64,000 nucleotides of DNA from NCBI RefSeq assembly GCF_000237925.1, contig NC_031502.1, forward strand, positions 9,417,352-9,481,351, in the 5' to 3' direction. The notes beneath the pieces were generated by a model. The model had not been told where the DNA came from. It worked only from the letters and a program-made list of their open reading frames with translations, and did not search any database. Position 1 is the stretch's first letter. Every line of letters begins with the position of its first letter. The stretch comes from Schistosoma mansoni. Lineage: Eukaryota > Platyhelminthes > Trematoda > Strigeidida > Schistosomatidae. The position numbers were made by a program, and so were the translations under genes. Below are positions 24,040 to 35,800 of this stretch, piece after piece.

Positions 24040-26930
24040 TTATATTGCTAAATAATAAAGATGTTTTAAAGTCTTGCTCCTTGTAGATGTTAGTATTAAG
24101 ATACATCCGTAGTGGACGATAATTTGTACATAGTATGTAACATTGAAAAGAGCTATCAAAATTAATTTTTCCTTAAGTAGAACAACCAAGTAATGTTAAT
24201 TTCGAAATATTTCAGTGAACGGCTAATAGCGTGGATTTCTGGAAAGTTGAATGAACTAAATATTTTGAAGAAAATGAAGCCTTTATATTAGAAGTTGTAT
24301 GCATCTTTCCCAAACTAAGGTTGATCATCAGTCTTGTTGTGAATGGTAAGACTGGGGACAAGTCACCATAGTAGTACCGCTAAACGTCATTTTGCCCACA
24401 CAGAAATATACATTATAAAAGTATAGACTACAAGGAAAATCTCTACATACATATTCAGTATTTTGAGAAAAAAACTATTTATCATCGTAAGCTTAACCAA
24501 CGAACAAAATTTCACTACCCGGGTTAAATCTTTCAAGTTTTCTCCGTAGAATAACTAAAATGTGTTTAAACCGATTACATGTAATAGCTCATTTTTAATA
24601 CATCAATAATTTTGAACAACAACACAATCGAAAAAGGTGTCTTGAAAAGAAATTTTCGTAATAATTATGTTTTATTCATGAAGTAAAATTTTCACGTTAT
24701 TATTCATTGTGGAAAGACTGAGTGTTTAAAAAATTCATTGTACAGACTGAGTAGTAAAACGCATATTCCACGTTTCGCAAGCATATTTAAACTGTTCTTT
24801 GTTTACAACTTCACTTTCTGTCTTTTATCTCATAATAATAACAAAATTATTTAATTACTTAAGAATGCCTACGTGTTGTAACAAAGTAAGTATGTTTGAA
24901 AAAGTGATCCCAGTTAAAACCTTTAAGTCAGTAAAAGATTCAGTGTTTTCATGTATCAGTTGGTTACTTATAATAAAAAGAGAAACGACACGCCTACTCT
25001 ATTGTACTTCATAATGTCTTGGCATGAATAAATGATATTTCACTTCCCAGTTAACTCATACTATTCGGTCTGCAATTTATACAAATGGCAAATATCTTCC
25101 GTTACTAAACATTTTCAAACTATCTTTCTGCAATGTGATGGAAATAATGTAACTTGTCTTTTAATCTCCAACTGTTTAAATATCTTTTCAGTTATTTATA
25201 TTTTGCTCTTAAGTAAATAATTCTGTTAAACGTACTCATTCTCACACTTGTCGTACAAGAATAGTGAAAAAGTTATAGCATGATAGTTCATTGAAACCTT
25301 ATTTATAACAATTTTTACATATTCAATACGTCTAGACTCTGTTAATTTGTTGAGAAAGTTTGTTTGACAAAAACAAGTAACTGTAAAGTTTTCATTCGTT
25401 CTTGACAGAGAACTAGAGTTATTTAACAAATATAATTCAATAAACACCGTTTCCCCTCTCGAAATTAGCATTGTATTGATTACTACATGAAAACTTTACT
25501 TCCCTAATTTGTTTAATTCCCTTAAATTTAAGTTTGTAGGTTGTTTGAATCGTTAATAATTAGGCAGAAAAGAAATACTTTTGAGTGATGGATTAATCCT
25601 GTGCTCCTTTTATAAGTCATAAAATTGATTTTGGCTTATTATTTGCAGTCTTTAATATTCTTATATACACCAATAAGACTAATATTTTGCTCAGGTAAGA
25701 CTTTTATCGGAAATTGCTTTTATTAGTTGTTAAGTAAACTTGGATCATTGAATCTTTGTTCAAATTATTCAAAACCCATATACTCATAACATAATTTCAA
25801 AATTATAGTTTTTCGTGATACACTTAGAAATACTGGAGAAATATATATATTAAGTATTGTTTCCTCAAAATCTTAGTGACTTTAAGCTTATTATCAAACT
25901 CTAGTTTTATATTTTCAGCTATGGCTATTACTGATGTAGTAAATATTTGAATACAGAATATGGATTTTTTTAAGTCTGTTTATTCCTTAAATGTCAGTCA
26001 GTATTTTCTTTCATACTGATACTTTTTTCATACGTCGGATTGTATAGTTTGAGGATTATTTCAGTTGGAAATCACCCGCATGATCAAGATTCGTTTTTTA
26101 GTTCTTTCCTCATATTTTGGTACTTCTTAGCAATCCACAACTACCACCTGAAACCCCATCTAAATCGGGATCTTAAGGTTTCTTGGCAGAAACATCATTT
26201 AAATAGACCATTGATTCGGAATTCGGTAGTTCGTGTTTTTTTTAGCTTCAGCCAATTTTTTCACCTTAGCTTGATTTGCTGCCTCGCTCTCAGTATAGTT
26301 GAATCCATTTATGAACTTTTCCGATCAAAACTTTGGCAAATCTTAGTTTGTAATGTACAAAGCAATATCATATTATCTGGTTTTCCTTCTGTAACAATTA
26401 TCCGTCACGAATGAACATTTCATATATAATAGAAACTCATTACCAGTTAAGTAACGTTAATAACAGACAAAACTAAACAGTTAGACCTGTTTCTGAAACC
26501 AATGTAATTAGGTGCTAAATATATTAATTGGTAAAATAATGAACCAATAAATTCTTCATGAAAGTTACATGTGATTTTACATTCCCGGTAATGAGTTTCA
26601 GCATCCTCAAATATTGATTGTGTGCAAATAGGTCAACTATAAAGATGTAATTTGCACTGACTTGTACATGTTTATATTATATTCATAGTGCATATTAGAT
26701 TCAGTAACAATATATCAACTAAAAAATACTTACTGATGATATATAGAACTTTATGCGATCAATAACGTATTGAATATCTTGAAAATATTTCCTTGATCAC
26801 AATGTAGTAGAACTTTTTTAGACAAACAAGGAAAGAATACTATGTAGCTGCAAATAAATCCCCAAAATCAATAGCCTTGTAAGTGTTCGACATTGGATGC
26901 TGACTACATTAATTTTAGTGGACTCATTTA
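24040..26930. other. Non-coding stretch
   Basis: AT-rich. A 124-codon open frame at 26040-26414 has no recognisable domain and is hydrophobic and Ser/Phe rich, so it is not called as a gene. Nothing else recognised. Confidence 0.4.
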
Positions 26931-27115
26931 GCTGAAGGCGCTCGGTCATGCATGCGGACCAAATAACGTTTTGGAACGGCATGCGCAACATCTCCTGCGA
27001 TCACTAGCCAGGTCAGATCAGTCACTCCTCGATACATTGATAACCCATCAAATATATCTTCCAACCTCTTCGCGTCTGACTTTTGATTTTACTGGGTGGG
27101 CCCGATTCAATTATA
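26930..27115. repeat. G+C-richer fragment, possible retroelement piece
   Basis: About 185 nt clearly richer in G+C than its surroundings (for example GGCATGCGCAACATCTCCTG), with no open frame of note. The composition suggests a transposon-derived block. Confidence 0.3.
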
Positions 27116-27599
27116 GATGTTACTGATAAAGTTTTATTAAACTACAATACCTGTGGTATCTTAAACTGTTTAATTCGCCTGAATTTAAATAAGCAATTTC
27201 AATCAAAAGAACGTGATGGACATTTTTAAAAATTATCTGTCATTATGGTGACTGAATATACTTTGTATATTATTTCATTAATAATAATAAAATCTGAACT
27301 ATTGTCAACCAGATGAGAACCATCACTCTTTGTTCACTAGCATGAGTACCTGTAGTTGGACGAATGATGGAATTCCAAATTAACACACAGATAGTTTTGG
27401 TAGATATGGTTGACATCTCAGAAACCTTCGTGATGATTTTTAGGTATTTAGGGAACATTTATCTTATTAATCGAAACAATTACTTCATATAATTTAATGC
27501 CGCCAAAAAGAGGTGACAACAACCTATCTAGATACATTTTTAGGTTCGTTTTTATCAGCTGTGAAAAACTCTATTCTGACGCAGCTGACCGTCTTTCAC

Positions 27600-27965
27600 A
27601 ATATATTCTTATAAATACGCGAACCTATAGTGACCGGCTGGTCTCGATAAGAACACGATTGAAATAACAGAAACAATTATTATTATTGTAACCAATTGTA
27701 CCAGAGATTGTTCTACTGCATTTGTTTAACTGTATCAGACTCACTTCTTGTTCCGCTATCCGCCTTGTTCGGTTCGAACTTTCTTACGCTCTGCCCATTT
27801 CACCTGTACTCGTTGGCACGTCTCGGTATTCTATCGATACCACGAGATCGCCAATAAATATACTTGATCTGGAGTAATTAAAGCCTTCTGGTTTACGCGT
27901 TATCAAAGGAACCAAGTCGTTTCTGGGCAAGTAATCGTACAGTAGTAGTGATCATAGTCCATCCT
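27600..27965 (+). repeat. Candidate solo LTR
   Basis: A G+C-richer block contains a short inverted sequence around TCGGTATTCTATCGATACCA, an AATAAA signal at 27853-27858 and a run TGTAACCAATT...TGATCA that could be LTR ends. No PBS or pol was found beside it. Inference only. Confidence 0.35.
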
Positions 27966-27999
27966 CGACTCGACCCTACTACAAACCATTAAACACAAA

Positions 28000-29740
28000 G
28001 GACTTGTCAAAAACTGATTAGTGAAGCCAGCAAAATAACGAAATTATCTGTTATAATCAAAACACGCAACCAAATAAAAACTCTTGGAATCATTCAGACC
28101 CAAATCACTGTGTGAAAAAATAGCTTGACATGCGAATCTTCACCGTCAAGTCACTTCGGTTCGTACTTTTTGCTTATAATGTCCAACATTAGAAAGAAGG
28201 TCCAAGGAACTTGGGAAAACTTCAACACATTTCAGTTGAACTTTACCCTTACAATATCATTTTTTCTGATTCTGAATTGCGACTGTAATCTTTCCCGATT
28301 TAGATTTCTTGAATTTTAAAGCTTTTTCGTTTGAAGTCTACTTGATCGACAGGCTGCTCATAGAATTATACAGAGTTTGTCTATGTCTGGTAAATTGCTT
28401 GTTGCCAACTAACTCAGGTTTGTGTCATATTAGCCTTATCTCATGATGGACCAATTATTTCAGGCTTTCGTGTTTACTCTCTCTTGACCTGACATAATCT
28501 TTCGTTTTTGATGAAAAGTAAGAAGTAAAAATCAAATCTTTAAGCAAACCATACTTTATGTCCGAACAAATCAACCTTGATAGTCATTATTTATTTTCAC
28601 TTACTATTAGGAGAAATCGTAGTAAAAACGTGAATATTAAGCCTACTATGTTATATATATTTATATATATTAGTGTTGAGTTATCCGAGCTAGATGATTT
28701 GTTCCCTCATAGAACCATTCGAAAACAAGTACACTAGACTTCATGTTACAGGAGAACTAAAGACTTTTGCTGATTAGAAGCTTTTATATTAAATTTTATC
28801 AATTTCGCTGTGTCTTTGAATGTATTTGTTTTATTCAACTTCTAAACTTGTTTGTTTATATATTTATCTCCGGACATTTCGGTTGCTCTTTGTCCTTGGT
28901 TTGGTATCTGGAAGCTTATACACCGAGAACCTAAAAAAATGAAGGTTTGTTTCGTAATTGTTGTAAATATTTTAGGAACGATATTTGCGTCCACTATTTG
29001 TAATTTACGAATAAACTATGGTGCCTTAATTGAAGTTTGGCTCTAATGTTAATTTGGTTTCTTAACTTACTAGTAGATCGACATACCGTGCTTCAATAAC
29101 GGACGAGGACAAAAACTTGGACTGAACACTTCATTTCTTACTGATCTTGTTTCGTATTTTATTTTTGCAAAACAGATTAATAGTGAGGCGACATCAGTAT
29201 ATGATTACCAATATCAATTACTGTATGCAGGTAACCATGAGTATGAATTCGACTAAAAATATGTCAAAGTTTCGTATCCAGGGACCAACAAGAATGTCAG
29301 AGATTTTCCAGATGAACTTCATTCAGATCGATTAGCAATCAACTGGCACATTGACAATGACTCGACCAACGAACCCGTAAGAAAGACATCAATTAGTCAC
29401 AAGCTCTGAAGTCAACCTCCACAGACATTTAACATGAATTCAGATGTAAACATAGAGGACAAAATTCACGAAGGCAGCTAATCACGAAAATCATTGGAAT
29501 AAGCCGATATCATTCCTACGGATAGCTATAAAACCCTATTCTTCATAACGTAGGCGCTGAAGATTCTGTATAGAATGACAATAAAGGTTCCTCAGTCAAA
29601 TTATCTAGGAGAACCGAACACCATTAAACGTAGCCACTTGAGCTATAAATTTTTTTAATAACAGTTGCATACAATTTCAGTAAAATTTGAGATCATAGGA
29701 ATCACATATCATTAGGGAAGAATATGGACTATTGATTGAC
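28000..29740. other. Stretch without recognised gene
   Basis: Several short open frames (60-65 codons at 28125, 28852 and 29147, plus strand) lack domains and are not joined by obvious splice sites. It may be decayed repeat next to the candidate LTR. Confidence 0.35.
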
Positions 29741-29744
29741 TGAA

Positions 29745-29935
29745 TTTTCCTATTGATGTTTGTGACCGCGATCACCTAGTCACCTTCTGGAAATATGCAC
29801 CCTGTGCGGACTGTCCTAATAATACCCTGAGCCACAAGCATTATAAACAGTGACAGATAGTGGCTTGCTGTGGAATCCAGAATAGGCTGATGGATCACAA
29901 ATAGAACGAAATTCATAACAAGCTAGACAATAGAG
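29745..29935 (+). mobile_element. Sm-alpha type SINE, truncated
   Basis: The left flank (GCACCCTGTGCGGACTGTCC, AGCCACAAGCATTATAAACA) and GATAGTGGCTTGCTGTGGAATCC mirror the ends of the copies at 3560 and 6318. A degenerate hammerhead follows in plus orientation: CTGATGGATCACAAATAGAA then CGAAAT. CTGATGG keeps G8 but loses A9, and stem II is broken. Confidence 0.75.
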
Positions 29936-31052
29936 CTTAGAGATAAATCTTAAAAAGATAGACCTCAATACTTGAAGTTATTCTCACTGAGCTATTTTTA
30001 TTTACTTATCTCCTTTTGCTTTAGGTCATGATCATGTAGCAGGTCTGTGCAAAGGCATTGTAACAACACGTCGAAAAATAAAAGGAATTCAGTGTATGGG
30101 ATCGCATAAGCTCAAGTCGAGAAAAAATCATTTACACCATAAGTAGAGGTCTGTTTTCTGCTTGCCCCTTGCAGATTGATGACCGTATCTTATAGGCGAT
30201 CGCTATTATTTGCAAGATAGACCTCAACTTCTCTAATGTCTTCGAGAAAGCGAACCTTCGTTATTATACTAGTAGGACAAAACAGTTGGCTAGGTTCACC
30301 ACCTACGATTGTCACCGGCAAAGGAGCTTTTAAAAAATTAAGACATGGAATACTCTGGGTTTACGTGCGATTCCTGGAAGGCATGCCATTAGTTTCGTGG
30401 TAAGAACACCAATTTTAGTTGTTTATTGGTCACTGACTTATCTCAGACGTAAAAAAACATATAACACATAAAAAACATATAACAGTTCGATATCATCGAA
30501 TGTCTAGCTTTATGTTTGTTGGTTGGGCCTCTGCACTTAAAGATAGCATACAGGACAGTTTATCATAGGAATTTCTTTACACCTGCAATGCAACGAATTA
30601 ATCTCCTAATAAGATTAATTAATTCTTTCTTATGATTTTTATCTACTCTTCGTTTTTCCGCACTCATTTCTTGTTTTTCCCCCAAAAAACTGCAACCAAC
30701 TGACTTAATGCCTGGTGATGTTAAGGCTGTTTGTCCTAGAAAGCCTACCGATCTGGGACAAACACTCAGAATTCAAGATACATAAACTAACAAATGACTA
30801 CCGAACTAACTGGAGCCAGTACAGTCAAGTGACCACACTTTACGTAATTGAACACTGCTAAAAAAAACCTTGCTGAAGAAACAACAATTAAACCCAAAGA
30901 AGTTCTTTTGTTAGCACCGACTTATCACAAGGCTATTGAATATTGTACGTCTGAATGTTATGGTAACACAAACGAGGTGTTTTGAGTCGCAATGATTTGT
31001 AAGCCACCATTTGGCAGTATCACGGACAGGTTGACATTTATTATGTTCATGA
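29936..31052. other. Stretch upstream of the STPGR exons
   Basis: No exon could be identified. The 5' end of the STPGR gene, or further exons of it, should lie here or to the left. Confidence 0.35.
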
Positions 31053-31063
31053 CACATATTTAG

Positions 31064-31289
31064 ACAACGAGTTAACGTTCATCCAAGATGGATGAAAGAA
31101 ATCTTGTCCACTGACATTGGTCCGGGTTGTTATGAATATGATGAATCACTGACACTGAAAAGAAACACCATAAATACTCCTAATTTAAAGAATAATATAT
31201 CAGGCTGGAAAAGGGAATATGAAGTGCAACGTAATGCCACCATACCGAATTTATTCACTCGAAATCTAAAACTATCAAAGGAAGCTCAG
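31064..31289 (+). CDS. STPGR gene, first visible exon
   Basis: Open frame with DIGPGCYEYDE, ending ...LSKEAQ at a GTAAAT donor, phase 0. The frame is open back to 31053 and a TTTAG acceptor sits just before 31064. An internal ATG at 31092 is the alternative start. Confidence 0.7.
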
Positions 31290-32838
31290 GTAAATATAAT
31301 TGTTTTAAACGTTTTGGTGAGATACATGTTGTAGGGCCAGTGAATGTTAACAGTGGTGTTACATTCAGATTTTGGGGTCTGAAGACATTTATATTACAAC
31401 TTTTTGTCATGATTGGGATTTAACTTTTACGTTGTTAATTACTCCATGAGGAACAAAACTACCCAACAAACCTTCCTGTAGGGATTGTAGCTATAAATAA
31501 ATCTTCAGGATTTAGTTGGTGGACCTATCATGTATATGGAGATAGTGGCAATCTGCTTATTTGATTTTACTTAATGATCGAGAGTAACGTAAATGGCTTT
31601 AATGATGTTTACTAAAGTTGCCCAGCAACAAATACTATTCATATGAACTCAGTTGGAAAACGTAAAAAATATAAAAATTTTAGGATGTAAGAACTCAACA
31701 GTATCCTAAAAGATTTGAGGTTATAAGATTCGATTTTTATCATCTTTCAAGATATCTAAATAGCTTACTTGAAGGGAATAATTGTTCCAGTGTTTGAGTT
31801 AGAATTTTTGTTGAGTTGTCAGTAAATGCTCTATATGCCAGAGGCACTCGAAGATATATTTAAGGAGCTATCGATATGTCAACAAGCATTTCGTCCAAGC
31901 TGGATAGCAGTTGCAAGGGGTGCGTAGAACGGCTCACGCAATCGAAATCTGGCGCGGATGAGTGACTGAGAGCACTCATCTAAGTTGTGTACTGTAACGT
32001 TTATGAGATCAGAACCAACGTCGAAGACTTACAAAACTATTTATTTTAGGGGCTTAGTTCCCCATACATGCTTATTTCAGCCAGATAGTTTTAGGACATA
32101 CTTCGTTAGTTTTTGAACTAATCAACGCAAATCTTCAACCTTCTAAAATCAAGCTCTATGTACCTCACACAATTTATTTACCGTCGCAGTGCAAGCACAA
32201 AAGGTTGTAAATGCAATCCTTTTATTATTTTTCTTCATTAAATTTTTGTTTTGAATAAAACGACGGGTCATTAATCAGTCGTTTGTACAGTTAAATGAAT
32301 TATGTTTGTATTATGTAAGACTATCAAAGTATTGAAGTCTAACATACCATCATTTAACGCAATGATGAAGCCTAATGAGACGGTGTTTGCTCGTCTTATT
32401 GGGTTTGGTTTGTCTAGTGACAGTGTGAATTCGTTCACTTATCATCAATGTAATTGATGTACATGAAATTTTCTGACCTGTACAACTCTATGTAAATGTC
32501 TCGAAAACGTTACTGAAGATCATTTCTAAGGAATACTTAATTTCACTCTTTATGAAAACATCAGTTGTTACCACTACAGGAAAACTACGGATTCTATCTG
32601 AATGGCTGATATTCTGCATAATAGTGATGTAGAAAAGCCATATGTACATTGTAGTAAAAGGTTTCTTCCTGTATTCAACGGTTTTACTGAAACTTCGGTA
32701 AGTGCAAAACCATTCATTGTTTAGATCCATTGAATTTATGGCCAAATAGCGAACATATTTACATTTGACATGCATACAGTATAACTTTGAGATCTCCCAG
32801 AGCTCTTAAACAACAACAGATCCTTGTCAAACTGACAG

Positions 32839-32878
<40 letters not shown>

Positions 32879-35800
32879 CGAAAATTCCCATTTCGACATT
32901 TGGCAAAAAGAACGAATAGAGCAAGTGAGTTTAAACAATTTATCTCCTTTCGCCATTATACTTTTGTGTTCTCAACACCCGTCTTTTGATTTTTACACAA
33001 CTACTATAATACGTACCTTCTACCAGAATATTTTGTAAATTTCTTTTATATGTTATGTATTGTAGCAATCGTCTAGTTTTTCAGATAATTACCTTGGTTA
33101 TTAGGATCTCCTTTCCTCTAATTACTCAATATTATATTATAACTACTGTGACATCATGTACTGACTACGTAACGCAGCTACCCCGTGAATATTATTTCAT
33201 TGTTGTAAATCATATATATATATATCATGAAAAGCTAAATGAAAGGAAATTTCTTCGCTTTATTCGTTTTTTAGTTTTATGTGCAACATGAAGTTAATTC
33301 AACTTTTATATATATCATAATACAATGTTTTTTTGGAATAATTTTTTTAAAGCAAAGAAATCTTGGACCTGGTCGGTATAACCTATCAAGAGAAATGCAA
33401 ACAAAAGGAACCTCAGAGTTCATAGGACCTATAAATACAACTTCAGCTCGCTTTTCGGAACTCAGAGGAGTAAACATCAAGCCTTTTAAAATTACCTTTA
33501 TGAATTCTTTACTCAGAATGATACTCCAGGAGTGGGTACTTATGGTATAAGAGGTGATCCTTATCTTTATAAAGAAGTAATGGACGCGAAACACAAATCG
33601 TGTTGCACAAAGGGCTTATTAGAATGTGGTGGGGATGGCAGTCGTTCTTTACCGTTGACAGTAACTCAATTGATTGTTCAAACTAATGTTTATCAACAAG
33701 GGGTGTCATGTTGCACCAGGTACTTACGAACTAAGTGGTTCGGTACAGAAACTACTGGACAAAAAAACTGGGAAACGCGGACCTTATGATTTGATGACTG
33801 GACCGAGGAGTTTTACTTATGTGAGAAAGGGTTTTGATATTCTATTTCAAGTATATACTTATATTCCCATCGGAATTTTGTTTGCTGAAATTATACCTAT
33901 CTAATATTTTTACCTCGTGACTGATACTTTAATAGTGTTTGTCTGTGTTCTAAGATGGGATTATTATTCTCCATATTTTAACTTGTTTTTGGTATTCCTG
34001 ATTTACACAGTTGTGGAAAGCTAAGATAACAAGCATTTGTCGGGAACACTCGGGAAGTTAAGTAAAGAATGAGAATTAATTACATTGAACAATAATGAAA
34101 AACAGTTTGTTCGATATACTCATCCAAGCATATATATACGTAATATAATAAACAGGTATAGAAAGGAAATTATCTTGTTGAGCAACAACAAGGACTTCAC
34201 CATGATTATTTCAAGTCCTTCGTGTGCAAATGTTTTGAAGATTAAATGCAGAAAATGTCCTATTTAAAAGCAGCAGATAGGAGCAAGGGTGTATAGAAAA
34301 ATTGTCTTGAAGAAATATGGCTTTAGTTAACTTTGAAGTGTAAACAGATTATAAACCATTAAACTTAATTACTTTTGCTTTCCGTTTTGCACAACTGAGC
34401 TGTTTTATCCTTCAACAACTTTTCAGACTTCTGAATATCCAGAACCAGGAACCTATTCATTACCATCATTTACATCCAACCTTTTGCGGCCAGAAAAAAA
34501 GTATACAGGGATGTTTCGTAGACTTTTAGTTGATCAAAGAAAAATGGATCAGTGCTATTCTGCTAGGATGCAAAACGACCTCGTAAAATCTAGGGTAAGA
34601 CTAATGTGCTTGGTAAATTCTTTTGGTTTTCCAGCAGTTGTTAAAATTTCTTAGTTGAATACTAAGCAATGAAAATGTATTCTAGATATGAAAATCTTAA
34701 ATAAAATATTATTTTCGCAAACAACCGCAGCATAGTCAATAAAACTAACATGCGGATGATTCAGTTTACCGTGACACCAGATGATATTTTCAACCACATT
34801 AAGTCAGCTTACTGAAGAAGGTTCAACAGTTCAGAAGCTTATAACAAAGCCACAAAACTTCAACTATTCATTACTTATCAGCTTCCTTTACTTAATTGAT
34901 CATCGCTTAAACAACGTAACATTCGCTTGTATGTCTTGTAAAATTTATGCAACAAGCTAATGATATTCATACAAAACAAGAGGATCATTAACCATATAGG
35001 GAATATAATACTTGAATTATGAGCTAGACTACTAGTTATAACATTTTTCCCATCATCACGTTTTATAAATATCACGAACCAATAATGACATCTAGTTATG
35101 TTTGTTGGGTTTCGCTTTATTTTTTTTAAAGATAGGACCAGGATATTATGATCCAAAATATCTAGATGACAAGGATAAAAGTTTTAATCATCAAGCCCCC
35201 CCATTTTTGTCCAGCGCCTCTCGTAATTCACACTCAATATTTGCCAGTAGACAGGTAATTGCTTTTTTATTGAACTGATTTCCTTACATATTTTAAGAGA
35301 AAAAGCAAACTGTTTCAAAAATCGGATACTGAATAAAAACCTTTACACTCTTTTTGTAATCTGCTTATTTTTGTACTGGCGCATCAGCGTAAATTTACAA
35401 GTAACCAGCTTTCAGTATTTGAACAAACAATTAAACGAAACTTCATGTTCCTCTTGTGACTTACAGTGTCGAATTCAGATACTGATATACAATCTTCCTA
35501 TATATAGGCTCAACTGGCTATCTGGGCAAAAACACTGATAATGAGAAAGCAGTTTGCTGGTCAAACAGAAATTGGTATCCATGCCTTCTCGTATATATAT
35601 ATATATCCACTAATGGTGTATATCTCAATCTTTGAAAATGCAAACTAGTCAGTCATGTGCACCTATCATTTAGCCGATTTCTGATGAACCCACTGTATCA
35701 GTTAAACTATCAATACAGATCAAATCAGTTCTTCTAAAAACTGTTGGAACAGTAACCTTACATTTAATAAATATCTTAACAGAATATTCATCTGTGTCTT

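Noticed and set aside
26040-26414. 124-codon plus-strand open frame
   Set aside because: No domain, no splice context, composition of random translation; could not be supported as a gene.
32736-33038. Open frames with Ile-Tyr repeats
   Set aside because: Produced by the (AT)n microsatellite at 32839-32877.
33277-33594. 105-codon minus-strand open frame
   Set aside because: Shadow of the STPGR exons on the opposite strand, which have clear PGxxY motifs and splice sites.
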